A DNA stretch of 60,131 nt from an uncultured bacterium (lineage in GTDB: Bacteria; Acidobacteriota; Thermoanaerobaculia; Multivoradales; JAHEKO01). The stretch's first letter is position 1. Each line of letters begins with the position of its first letter. The stretch is taken from contig CAJQNK010000052.1 of assembly GCA_905479655.1 (NCBI GenBank), forward strand, positions 1 to 60,131, in the 5' to 3' direction. Made by a program: the position numbers and the translations under genes. The notes under the pieces are model-generated. The model did no database searches, had not been told where the DNA came from, and worked only from the letters and a program-made list of their open reading frames with translations. Below are positions 17,267 to 25,634 of this stretch, in pieces.

Positions 17267-17935
17267 TCAGCGCTCTCCCCTTTCCCGCCTGAGTTGCCGC
17301 TCGAGGACGAGAGCGAAGCGGAACGGGAAGAGGCGTTTCGGGCGGTCGGCTCCCGGCGGGCGCCAGCGAGAGACGTCGGCGACGCTCCACGACTGGAGAA
17401 CGGAGATCCGGCCGTCGTCGGCCGCTACGGGCCCGAGGCGCAGCAGTCTGGCGGCGAGGCCGAACAGGGCGGCCGCCAGGCGAGAGCGCCGGAGGTCCAC
17501 CACGGCCGCGCCCCGGCGTCCGACGCGGGTCATCTCCCCGACGATCCGCCGGTTCGCCGCGCCGCCGAAGTGGTGGAAGAAGAGGTTGGAGACGACCCAG
17601 TCGGCCGCTCCGTCGGCGAACGGCAGGGCGTCCGCGGAGGCGACGACCCGGAGTTGGTCGTGGCCCCGGCGGCGGCCGAAGACGAGGTGGGAGAGCTTGC
17701 GGTCGACCCCCACGACCCGGACCTCGACGCCCCGGCGTCGAGCCGCCCGGGCCAGGTCCGCGGCGACCTGGCCACTCCCGGTCCCCACGTCCACGACCCG
17801 GGTCCGCTCCGCCCCCAGCGCCAGCGGCAGCACCACCCGTCGGAACGCCGCGAGCCCGAACAACCACCGGTTGACCCGCTCCAGGTCGGACAGAGCACGC
17901 TCCGTCTCGGCGAGCGGCAGCTCCGGGTCGTCCAT
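17267..17935 (-). CDS. Class I SAM-dependent methyltransferase
   Basis: 222 residues. VVDVGTGSGQVAADLARAA is motif I of the SAM-binding Rossmann fold. VVGVDRKLSHLV is the acidic loop, ASADALPFADGAADWVVSN gives motifs II and III, and FFHHFGG is a post-motif seen in small-molecule methyltransferases. The ATG at 17935 is the first start after the trkH stop 42 bp upstream. The substrate is not evident. It is downstream of trkA-trkH on the same strand and may be co-transcribed with them. Confidence 0.8.
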   Translation of the reverse strand: MDDPELPLAETERALSDLERVNRWLFGLAAFRRVVLPLALGAERTRVVDVGTGSGQVAADLARAARRRGVEVRVVGVDRKLSHLVFGRRRGHDQLRVVASADALPFADGAADWVVSNLFFHHFGGAANRRIVGEMTRVGRRGAAVVDLRRSRLAAALFGLAARLLRLGPVAADDGRISVLQSWSVADVSRWRPPGADRPKRLFPFRFALVLERQLRRERGER

Positions 17936-17976
17936 CCGCTCCGACCGAGCGGGCGGTGGCGGATCGTGGCCCCGAC

Positions 17977-19425
17977 TCACGGCCGCCAGAACGCCCGGGT
18001 GAAGAGCGCGGCGATCGAGTAGACCTCGAGTCGGCCCATCCACATCAGCATCACCATCACCAGCTTGTGCCACTCCTCGAAGAACGCGAAGTTGCGTACC
18101 GGTCCCACGCCGGCGAGGCCGGGTCCGATGTTGCCCAGGGTGACCGCCGAGGCGGTGGAGGTGGTGAGGAGATCCTGGCCGCCGATGGAGAGAAGCATGG
18201 TGCCGACCGCCCACAGGGTGATGTAGAGGATGAAGAACCCCATGACGCTTCGCACGACCGCATTGGGCACGGGCTTGCGGCCCACGAAGACACGCAGCAC
18301 GGTGTTGGGGCTGAAGATGAGACGCACCTCGCGCGCGGCGGCCTTGATGCCGATCACCATGCGCATCACCTTCATCGAGCCGGCCGTCGAGCCGGCGCAG
18401 CCGCCGACGAAGAACAACGCGACGAGGACCATGCGGGAGACCACGGGCCAGGTGTCGAAGTCCGCCGTGGCGAAGCCGGTGGTGGTCATGATGGAGGCGA
18501 CCTGGAAGGCGGAGTCGAGGACGACCCGCGGTCCCGCCTCGTAGGTGGAACGGGCTACCAGGTCCCACGAGATGACGAGAGTGGCGACGGCCAGGACCAC
18601 CATGTACAGGCGGAACTCCTGGTCGCCCAGGAGGTTCTTCCCCCTGGCCGCGATGAAGCCGTAGTAGAGAGAGAAGTTGGCTCCGGCGAGGACCATGAAG
18701 ACGATGACGATCAGGTGGATCCAGGGCGATTCGTAGGCCGCGACGGAGTCGGCGCGGGGCGAGAAGCCGCCGGTCGAGAGGGTCGAGAAGGTGTGGGTCA
18801 GGGCGTCGTAGAGGTCCATCCCGGCGACCATCAGAAGCGCGGTCTGGGCGCCGGTCAGGAGCAGGTAGATCTTCCACAGGGTCGCGGCGGTGTCGTGAAT
18901 CCTGGGCTGCAGGGCCTCGGCCGTGGGGCCGGGCACCTCCAGCTTGTACAGGAAGCGGGCGCCGGGGCCTAGCTCGGGCAGGAGCGCGACGAACAGGACG
19001 ATGATGCCCATGCCTCCGAGCCACTGGGTGAAGCTGCGCCAGAAGAGGATGCCCCGATCCGGCGCCTCGATATCGAGGAGCACCGTGGCCCCGGTCGTCG
19101 TGAAGCCCGACGCCGCCTCGAAGAGGGCGTCGACCGGGCTGGTGAAGACCCCCGCGAACAGATAGGGCAAGGCCCCGAAGATCGAGGCCAGCACCCAGCC
19201 CCCGACGACGATGAGGATGCCCTCCCGCCGGTAGAGGTTGCCCTGCCCCCGGCCCACGAAGATCAGGACGCCGCCGGCCGCCAGGGTGACGATCGCGGAG
19301 AGGAGGAACGCCAGCGCGGTCGTTCCCTCCTCGTACAGCACCGCCACCAGGAGGGGAACGAACTGCGCTCCGGCGAGCAGCAGCAGCAGCCGGCCCAGGA
19401 AGCGGACCACCGGGCGCAGGTTCAC
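17977..19425 (-). CDS. trkH: TrkH/KtrB-type potassium uptake channel
   Basis: 482 residues with the fourfold M1-P-M2 architecture. The four selectivity-filter loops are visible: FTTTGATV, STLSTGGFS, MTTTGFATA and TLGNIGPGL. The channel moves K+ into the cell, gated by the NAD/ATP-binding TrkA ring. GTG start; the trkA stop lies 7 bp upstream, so both genes form one operon. The FFVGGCAGSTAGSMKVMR segment is the flexible gating loop of the third repeat. Confidence 0.93.
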   Translation of the reverse strand: MNLRPVVRFLGRLLLLLAGAQFVPLLVAVLYEEGTTALAFLLSAIVTLAAGGVLIFVGRGQGNLYRREGILIVVGGWVLASIFGALPYLFAGVFTSPVDALFEAASGFTTTGATVLLDIEAPDRGILFWRSFTQWLGGMGIIVLFVALLPELGPGARFLYKLEVPGPTAEALQPRIHDTAATLWKIYLLLTGAQTALLMVAGMDLYDALTHTFSTLSTGGFSPRADSVAAYESPWIHLIVIVFMVLAGANFSLYYGFIAARGKNLLGDQEFRLYMVVLAVATLVISWDLVARSTYEAGPRVVLDSAFQVASIMTTTGFATADFDTWPVVSRMVLVALFFVGGCAGSTAGSMKVMRMVIGIKAAAREVRLIFSPNTVLRVFVGRKPVPNAVVRSVMGFFILYITLWAVGTMLLSIGGQDLLTTSTASAVTLGNIGPGLAGVGPVRNFAFFEEWHKLVMVMLMWMGRLEVYSIAALFTRAFWRP

Positions 19426-19432
19426 GGGCGCC

Positions 19433-20797
19433 TCAAGGCATCTCGAGCTCGGGACCGGGGAACAGCAGCCGGACCGTGTCGAGCTCGTCCTCGTGGACGA
19501 AGAGGATCACCAGGTCGCCGGCCTCCAGGCGGTCGTTGCCCCGGGGCACGAAGACCTTCTCACCGCGCGCGACGGCGCCGACGATCATTCCTCGCGGCGG
19601 CTTCATCTCCGCGAGCGTGACGCCGGCGGCCGGGCTCGCCGGGGCCAGGAAGCGCTCGATGACCTGCGCCGCGCCACGACGCAGCGACACGATGTTGGAG
19701 GAGAAGCCGCTGTCGATGTAGTCCCGAACCCGGTGGTAGGCGAGGGCGCGGGGCGAGAAGACCTGCTCCAGGCCGAGGCGGCGCCACAGCTCCGAGGTCT
19801 CCGTGCGCTGCACCAGGGCCAGGACCTGGGGGACACCCTCCTCCTGCGCCAGCAGGCACGCCATGAGGTTGCTCTCGTCGTTGCCGCACAGGGCCGCGAA
19901 GGTGTGCGCCCGGGAGATCCGCTCCGCGCGCAGGAGCGAGATGTCCGTCATGTCGCCGTGCAGCACCTCGAAACGGGGGAACTGGTCCGCCAGCTCGCGC
20001 GCCCGGCCCCGGTCGCGCTCGATGATCTTCACGGGCACGTCGTGGCCCTCGAGCGCCTGGGCGACCGCCACCGCGGTGCTGCCCGCCCCGGCGAGCACCA
20101 CCGTTCCCTTCTCGATCGGTGCGCTCGAGACGTGCAGCTCTGCGGCCTCGATGGCGTCGGCCGTGCCCAGGATCAGGGCATCATCGCCCGGCTGGGCGAT
20201 GTCGTCGCCGCCGGGGATCACGAGGGAGTCGCCGCGAAAGTAGGCCACCACCAGGCTGCCGGCCGGAAGACGCGCGTCGCGCAGCGGATGGCGTGTGAGC
20301 CGGGACTCCGCGTCCAGGTGGATCCTGCGCAGCTGCACCCGGCCGCTCGCCAGGTACTCGACGTCCATGGTGTTGTGGCCACGGATCTGGTTGAGGATCC
20401 GGATCGTCGTCAGCAGTTGGGTCGAGAGGAGCAGGTCGACGCCGAACAGTTCCTCCAGCAGGCGCCGGTAGGTGATCACCTCCTCGGCGATCCCCATCCG
20501 CACGACGCACCTCTCGGCGCCGTAGTGCTTGGCGATCCGAGCCGCGGCGAGGTTGGCCTCGTCGGACGAGGAGACGGCCATGAAGAGGTCGCACGAGGCG
20601 ACGCCGGCGGCCTTCAGGACCTGCGGGTGGGCGCCGTTACCGCCCACCACCAGGACGTCCAGCTCGTCCTCGATGCGCTCGCGTCGGCGAGCGTCGCGCT
20701 CGATGACGGTGACGTCGTGACCCTCGTTCGACAGAGTCCGGGCCAGATGGAAGCCCACCTCGCCTGCCCCCATCACGACGAATCGCTTGCTCTCCAT
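19433..20797 (-). CDS. trkA: Trk potassium system regulatory subunit TrkA (two RCK domains)
   Basis: 454 residues made of two RCK_N/RCK_C units. The first begins FVVMGAGEVGFHLA and the second VVLAGAGSTAVAVAQAL near residue 230, both dinucleotide-binding motifs. RCK_C parts follow each (about 140-215 and 370-450). It binds NAD(H) or ATP and gates TrkH on the cytoplasmic face. The ATG is preceded by GGGAGG-type sequence. It heads the trkAH pair. Confidence 0.93.
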   Translation of the reverse strand: MESKRFVVMGAGEVGFHLARTLSNEGHDVTVIERDARRRERIEDELDVLVVGGNGAHPQVLKAAGVASCDLFMAVSSSDEANLAAARIAKHYGAERCVVRMGIAEEVITYRRLLEELFGVDLLLSTQLLTTIRILNQIRGHNTMDVEYLASGRVQLRRIHLDAESRLTRHPLRDARLPAGSLVVAYFRGDSLVIPGGDDIAQPGDDALILGTADAIEAAELHVSSAPIEKGTVVLAGAGSTAVAVAQALEGHDVPVKIIERDRGRARELADQFPRFEVLHGDMTDISLLRAERISRAHTFAALCGNDESNLMACLLAQEEGVPQVLALVQRTETSELWRRLGLEQVFSPRALAYHRVRDYIDSGFSSNIVSLRRGAAQVIERFLAPASPAAGVTLAEMKPPRGMIVGAVARGEKVFVPRGNDRLEAGDLVILFVHEDELDTVRLLFPGPELEMP

Positions 20798-21092
20798 CCG
20801 CGGCTCCCGCCTCCTCCCTCCGAACCTCCTCGGAACGCGACGATCCTAGCAGCGCGAAGAGATGACGCCTCGGCCCGAAAAGGAGAAGCCGGAAGGCCGC
20901 GGCATCGCGACCTTCCGGCGAATCGGAGGCGGAGAGCCGCGTGGGCTCAGCGTGATGCCCGGCCTCGGTACGGAAAGCGGGGAATGACTCGACTGCTGCG
21001 GATGATCTAGCGGCTCCCCTGAACGAGAGATAACACGCTCGACAACCGTCTCCACCCCCCGCGTCGCGGGGGCCGCTTCGTCTCACAGCGGC
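20798..21092. other. Intergenic region with hairpins, no gene seen
   Basis: About 430 bp separates divergent trkA and the TonB receptor, with no convincing coding frame. CCGGAAGG (20889-20896) pairs perfectly with CCTTCCGG (20911-20918). A second compact hairpin, CCCCG-CGTCG-CGGGG, lies near 21057-21071. In the trkA direction the first hairpin is followed by CTTCTCCTTTTC. These may be leader structures or a terminator; I could not match them to a known riboswitch by eye. Confidence 0.4.
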
Positions 21093-21121
21093 TTGACCCG
21101 GCCCGGTGGCACTGCTAGAAC
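21093..21121 (+). promoter_or_regulatory. Sigma-70-like promoter for the TonB-dependent receptor
   Basis: TTGACC (21093-21098), a 17-bp spacer, then TAGAAC (21116-21121). The predicted start of transcription near 21128 leaves a leader of about 100 nt before the ATG at 21228. Confidence 0.55.
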
Positions 21122-21227
21122 TTCGCCAGGAAGTCCGTTCAGATCGGCGGCGAGAGGTCGCCATATCCGGGGCTCCCGCCGTTCAGTGGCGGGGTTCGAG
21201 GCAGCAGTTCGCGGAAGGAGAACCGCC

Positions 21228-23681
21228 ATGCGGTCGAAGGTGTATCTGCTCACAGGCTGGATCGTCGCCTGTTCGTTCGTCGCAACACTCGGAGCACCTC
21301 CCGCGATCGCGGAGGAGGGGGCGCGGATCGAAGGAGCGCTCGTCCGCGAGACGGGCAGTTCCGTCGGCGGCGCCAGCGTCGTGGTCGCGGAGACCGGCGC
21401 CGCGACCTTGACGGACTCCCGGGGCACCTTCGCTCTGTCGGGGCTGGAGCCCGGAACCTACACCGTCACCTTCACCCTGGGGGACAACGCGACGACCGAG
21501 ACCGTCGAGGTCGGTCTGGGCGTCACCGAGATGCGGGTGGAGGTGGATTGGGTCGTGAGCTTCGCCGAGATGATCACCGTGACCTCGGCCTCGCGGCGGG
21601 CCGAGCGGATCGTGGAGGCGCCGGCGGCCGTCACCGTGGTGACCGAAGAGGAGATCGAGCGCCAGGCCTCCCACGGCCAGGTGCCCAAGCTCCTCGAGTT
21701 CACACCGGGAGTCGAGGTCACCCAGAGCGGGGTCTACGACTACAACTTCAACACCAGGGGCTTCAACAGCTCCCTCAACCGCCGGGTCGCGACGCTGATC
21801 GACGGCCGGGACCCCTCGGTCCCGTTCCTGGGCGCCCAGGAGTGGGCCGCCGTCTCGTTTCCCCTGGACGACATTTCGAGTCTGGAGCTCGTGCGCGGTC
21901 CCAGCGCCGCTCTCTACGGCCCCAACGCCTCGAGCGGCGTCCTCAACCTGACGACCAAGTCGCCGCGCTACAGCCAGGGTGGCAGCGTACGCCTCACCGG
22001 CGGCGAGCTGTCGACCCTCAACGCCGATCTGCGCTGGGCCGGGGACATCGGTTCGGGCTGGTACTTCAAGGCCCTCGGCGGCCTGCGGGATCACGGCGAC
22101 TTCACGGTCTCGCGCAACGGAGCGGCGGAGTACTCGGTGCCGTGCACCGTCTCCGGGCAGACCGACTGCCTGCCCCAGGAGGCGGTCCCGCTGGCGTTCG
22201 AGGACGACGACCAGGTGATCTTCGGCGGCCTGCGCTTCGACAAGCAGCTGAACAGCGGCGAAATCCTGACCTTCGAGGGTGGACAGGCGACGATCGAGGG
22301 GCCCGCGTTCCAGACCGGCATCGGCCGAGTCCAGCTCATCGACATCGAGCGCCCCTGGGCGCGGTTCAACTTCTCGGCCCCACGCTGGAACCTGTTGGCC
22401 TACTACAACAAGCGCTCGGCGCCAGAGCAGCTCGCGCTGTCGGCGGGCACCAACCTGTCGCTCGAGACGGACAACTTCAACGTGGAGCTCCAGGGCAACT
22501 GGGACTTCGCGGACGACAAGGGGCGCGTCGTCCTCGGCGGCTCGTACAGCGAGGACTCCATCGACAGCTTCGATCCGCGACAGGGAGCCCAGACCCTCAT
22601 CTTCGAGCCCGTGGACGCCGACTTCCAGGCGATCTACGGGCAGATCGACTGGAACCTCTCGGACAACGTCAAGCTGGTGCTGGCGGGGCGTTGGGACGAC
22701 TCGAGCCTGCACGACTCCCAGTTCTCACCGAAGGGCTCGCTCGTCTGGTCCGTGGCCCGGGACCACACCCTGCGCCTCACCTACAACGAGGCGTTCCAGG
22801 TGCCGAACTACTCGGAGTACTTCCTGCAGGCCAACGCGGCGCCGCCGGTGGACCTGTCGGCGATCGAGGGGATCTGCCTGCTGGGTGGCGTGTCGTGCGG
22901 CTTCGCCCCCGGTCCGACGCGGGTCCTGGCCCTCGGCAACGAGGCCCTCGAGCTCGAGGAGGTGCGGACCGTCGAGGTGGGTTACAGCGGCATCCTCGGA
23001 GGCCGCGCCTACCTGACCATCGACTACTACCGGAGCGAGAACGAGAACTTCATCACCGATCTGCTGCCGGAGTTCACGACGTCGCTGGGCAAGATCAACC
23101 CGGCCTTCGGTCCCTACCAGCCGCCCGCAGATCTCGACCCGGGGCTGCAGGCGGTCCTCCTGGCGACCCTCCAAGGCGCGCTCGGCCCCAGCTTCGGGAT
23201 CCTCTCCAACAACCTGGACGGGACGCCGATCTTCGCGGCCGCGTCGTACACGAACTTCGGCTCCGTGGACACCCAGGGGATCGAGCTCGGGCTCAACTGG
23301 TACTTCCGGGACGACTGGACCCTGTCGGCGAACTACTCGTGGTTCGACTTCGACATCCAGCAGAACGCTCCCGGGCTGGACCAGATCCTGCTTCCCAACA
23401 CGCCGGAGAACAAGATCGCCATGGGCATCTCCTGGGTCGGAGACCGGGCCGACTTCGGCATCAGCGGGCGCTGGGTGGACGACTTCCGCTGGGTCGTCGG
23501 GCCGTTCCAGGGCGACGTCCAGTCGTACACCACCCTGGACCTCTCCGCGAACTACCGCATCGACGAGAACTGGAGCATCGGGCTCAACGTAGCCAACCTC
23601 TTCGACGACCAGCACTTCGAGGCCTTCGGCGGCGACCTCCTGGAGCGGCGCGCCCTGGCCAACGTGTCCTACGGCTGGTAA
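21228..23681 (+). CDS. TonB-dependent outer-membrane receptor with carboxypeptidase-regulatory-like domain
   Basis: 817 residues; ATG preceded by GGAAGGAG. A signal peptide ends near AIAEE (about 29). Residues 35-115 are a carboxypeptidase-regulatory-like beta-sandwich (GTFALSGLEPGTYTVTF), a common N-terminal addition in Acidobacteriota and Bacteroidota. The plug domain follows (SRRAERIVEAPAAVTVVTEE, then LVRGPSAALYGPNASSGVLN), then a 22-strand barrel ending in the aromatic signature ANVSYGW. The substrate is not clear; the barrel has no obvious siderophore or cobalamin marker. It stands alone between its own promoter and a strong hairpin. Confidence 0.9.
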   Translation: MRSKVYLLTGWIVACSFVATLGAPPAIAEEGARIEGALVRETGSSVGGASVVVAETGAATLTDSRGTFALSGLEPGTYTVTFTLGDNATTETVEVGLGVTEMRVEVDWVVSFAEMITVTSASRRAERIVEAPAAVTVVTEEEIERQASHGQVPKLLEFTPGVEVTQSGVYDYNFNTRGFNSSLNRRVATLIDGRDPSVPFLGAQEWAAVSFPLDDISSLELVRGPSAALYGPNASSGVLNLTTKSPRYSQGGSVRLTGGELSTLNADLRWAGDIGSGWYFKALGGLRDHGDFTVSRNGAAEYSVPCTVSGQTDCLPQEAVPLAFEDDDQVIFGGLRFDKQLNSGEILTFEGGQATIEGPAFQTGIGRVQLIDIERPWARFNFSAPRWNLLAYYNKRSAPEQLALSAGTNLSLETDNFNVELQGNWDFADDKGRVVLGGSYSEDSIDSFDPRQGAQTLIFEPVDADFQAIYGQIDWNLSDNVKLVLAGRWDDSSLHDSQFSPKGSLVWSVARDHTLRLTYNEAFQVPNYSEYFLQANAAPPVDLSAIEGICLLGGVSCGFAPGPTRVLALGNEALELEEVRTVEVGYSGILGGRAYLTIDYYRSENENFITDLLPEFTTSLGKINPAFGPYQPPADLDPGLQAVLLATLQGALGPSFGILSNNLDGTPIFAAASYTNFGSVDTQGIELGLNWYFRDDWTLSANYSWFDFDIQQNAPGLDQILLPNTPENKIAMGISWVGDRADFGISGRWVDDFRWVVGPFQGDVQSYTTLDLSANYRIDENWSIGLNVANLFDDQHFEAFGGDLLERRALANVSYGW

Positions 23682-23697
23682 GTCCACGGTCTCCCCG

Positions 23698-23730
23698 GCA
23701 GCCCGCCCGCCCCGGCGGCGGGCGGGCTGC
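23698..23730 (+). terminator. Strong hairpin after the TonB receptor
   Basis: GCAGCCCGCCCGCC (23698-23711) pairs over 14 perfect bases with GGCGGGCGGGCTGC (23717-23730), with a 5-nt loop. It is 16 bp past the receptor stop. The run after it (TATC) is not T-rich, so termination may need Rho or only stabilise the 3' end. Confidence 0.65.
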
Positions 23731-23784
23731 TATCATCCGGCGTTTCCGGCGAGGAGCGTCCCGGAGGCGGCAAGGGAGAACGAC

Positions 23785-24357
23785 ATGGAACCAACGCACA
23801 GCTCGACGAATGGCGTCCGGTCGGCGACCGGCCGAGTCGTCTTCCTGGCCGCGGTGCTCGCGCTCGCGGCGACCGCTGCGACGGCGGCCATGACCGTCCG
23901 CTCGGAGCTCACGGCGGGCGGCCGGGTGGAGAGCGCCGAGACCTGGGAGTGGGCGGACCTCCCGGACGCGTTCGGGGGCTCCCAGCTCGTGCCGGGCTCG
24001 CCCATCGTGAACCAGATCTCCGCGAAGATCGCCGAGGAGCTGGGGAAGCGGGGCCTGCGTGAGGTGAAGGATGGCGAGGCGCCGGACGTGCGGGTTCGCT
24101 TCTTCGGCCTGACCGAGGACCGGCTCGACTCCGAGCAGCTCCGCTACCGGATCACGGACCGGATCACCTACGAGTCTCCCATCGGCCTGACGGCCCGCTC
24201 CTACCAGGAGGGCACGCTCGTGATCCACTTCATCGACCCGGAGACCGGCGCGGTGATCTGGCGGGGGTGGGCCACGGATGTGGCCCCGGACCAGGAGAAG
24301 CTGCTGAAGAAGGTCGACAAGGCGGTCGAGAAGATCCTCAAGCGCCTCCCGCGTTAG
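23785..24357 (+). CDS. Secreted DUF4136-domain protein
   Basis: 190 residues; ATG after AGGGAGAAC. A hydrophobic segment (about 19-37) ending ATAAM looks like a signal peptide, though the 18-residue N-region is long. The mature part has the DUF4136 pattern: YETWEW-type start (AETWEWADLP), NQISAKIAEELGKRGLRE, then DPETGAVIWRGWATDVA and a C-terminal VDKAVEKILKRLP helix. DUF4136 proteins are periplasmic or lipoprotein components of unknown role. No lipobox is present here. Confidence 0.75.
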   Translation: MEPTHSSTNGVRSATGRVVFLAAVLALAATAATAAMTVRSELTAGGRVESAETWEWADLPDAFGGSQLVPGSPIVNQISAKIAEELGKRGLREVKDGEAPDVRVRFFGLTEDRLDSEQLRYRITDRITYESPIGLTARSYQEGTLVIHFIDPETGAVIWRGWATDVAPDQEKLLKKVDKAVEKILKRLPR

Positions 24358-24385
24358 CCTGCCCTTCTACCCAAGTCTCTACTGC

Positions 24386-24502
24386 GAGCTCGTATGTGCC
24401 TGAGCCTGCTGCGTTACGCTCCCGTCGGCCTCCTCGACGTACCGACATACGCCTGCGTCAGCCGCGGTCGCAAGCCTTGCATCCTCAGGCACTTACGACC
24501 TC
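24386..24502. repeat. 117-bp imperfect inverted-repeat element
   Basis: The first 19 bases (24386-24404, ending GTGCCTGAG) match the reverse complement of the last 19 (24484-24502, starting CTCAGGCAC) at 17 positions. Inside, GTATGT (24392-24397) and ACATAC (24445-24450) are also complementary. The element fills the gap between two convergent genes. It looks like a dispersed palindromic element or MITE, or a bidirectional terminator. Copy number cannot be judged from one window. Confidence 0.55.
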
Positions 24503-24544
24503 TCGCGACGACACCCTGTGAGAAGGTCAGGCTAGGTCCGGGCC

Positions 24545-25582
24545 TCACTCCGGAGGGGTGATCTCCCGAGGCTCGGCCGGCGCCGCCAGGTCCGCCTCCC
24601 GGAGACGGACCCGCACCTTGCCGAAGAAGGCGATCCTACCCTCGAGCGCCACGGGGACCCGGTACTCCGGGTCGACCAGGATCGCGATCTCTCCGTGGAG
24701 CCCCAGGAGCTCCAGCGGCTCGTCCTTCCTCGACCTGTCGGGCTCGCCCGCGGGCCGACCGCTGAGAGAGAGGCGGATCAGCGACCGTTTGCCGTGGATC
24801 CGGCTTTCTCCGGGGCCGCAGGAGAGTCGGTAGTCGACATGCTGACTCACCCAGCCCTCGACCCGGGCGGTGACCTCGAGGACCTGCCCCTTGGTGAAGG
24901 CCAGGACCACCAGCTGCTCGCCGGTCTCGTCCAGGTCCGCCCGCGAGATCAGGTGCAGGAGCGCCGACGTCTCCACCACGGGGCGCTCCCCGAGCCCGTC
25001 CGGGAAGGCTTCCCAGGCGTCGTGTCGGTCACTCCAGACGTCTCCCCCTGCGGCCCCCGTCGTCCTCTCGCCCCAGGTGACGCGGGCCGCGCCGTCCCGG
25101 GTGAAACGGTAGATCCTGCGCCGGTCCTTCGATCCCGTCTCCACCTGCTCGCGCTGGACGGCCTGCCCGGTCGTCGGATCGAACCAGAGGATCAGGCTGG
25201 ACTCACGGCCGAGGAACCGTGTGTCCAGGGTCAGCCGCGCCACGGGGTCCCCGGGCGGCGGGATCGGTCGGCGATCCGGCGGCGCGGGCTCCCAGGTCGT
25301 CGCGGCGGCCTCTCGCGGCACGAGCTCGAGACGCACCTTGGGCTCGATGGCGATCCCCAGCTTGGACGCGCGGAAGGCCAGGCGTGTCCAGGCCAGCTCT
25401 TCGTGCCCATCGGGGGTTCCCCCATCGAGGGAGACCCCGTCGAGGGCGAAGGAAGGCCCGGCCCCGGCGAGCAGCGCGAGCGCGACGGCCAGGAGCCTCC
25501 CTGGTGGGAGCGGCCGGGAACTCTGCGAGGGACGAATGGACGATCTCCTTGGTTTCGGGTCCCGATCGAGGGCCCCTCGCAA
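24545..25582 (-). CDS. Secreted protein of unknown function
   Basis: Up to 345 residues. A signal peptide is visible (LLAVALALLAGAGPSFALDG), followed by a beta-rich domain with conserved-looking ESSLILWFDPTTGQAVQRE and RIYRFTRDGAARV segments; the whole resembles DUF3108-like periplasmic proteins, but I do not assign it. The start is uncertain. The outermost start is TTG at 25582, which leaves a 45-residue N-terminal region. An AAGGAG sits 7 nt before an ATT codon at 25537, and starting there would give a normal signal peptide. There are no canonical starts between the two. It is downstream of the cytochrome gene on the same strand. Confidence 0.6.
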   Translation of the reverse strand: MRGALDRDPKPRRSSIRPSQSSRPLPPGRLLAVALALLAGAGPSFALDGVSLDGGTPDGHEELAWTRLAFRASKLGIAIEPKVRLELVPREAAATTWEPAPPDRRPIPPPGDPVARLTLDTRFLGRESSLILWFDPTTGQAVQREQVETGSKDRRRIYRFTRDGAARVTWGERTTGAAGGDVWSDRHDAWEAFPDGLGERPVVETSALLHLISRADLDETGEQLVVLAFTKGQVLEVTARVEGWVSQHVDYRLSCGPGESRIHGKRSLIRLSLSGRPAGEPDRSRKDEPLELLGLHGEIAILVDPEYRVPVALEGRIAFFGKVRVRLREADLAAPAEPREITPPE

Positions 25583-25634
25583 GTCTACGGCCCTCGGAGG
25601 GTCTTCGGCCTTCGGAAAGTCTACGGGCCGGAGG
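25583..25634. repeat. Three imperfect 18-bp tandem units
   Basis: GTCTACGGCCCTCGGAGG (25583-25600), GTCTTCGGCCTTCGGAAA (25601-25618) and GTCTACGGGCCGGAGG (25619-25634) are adjacent. The last unit contains the stop codon of the cytochrome gene, and the array fills the gap to the next gene. It could form alternative hairpins in the intercistronic mRNA. Confidence 0.55.
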
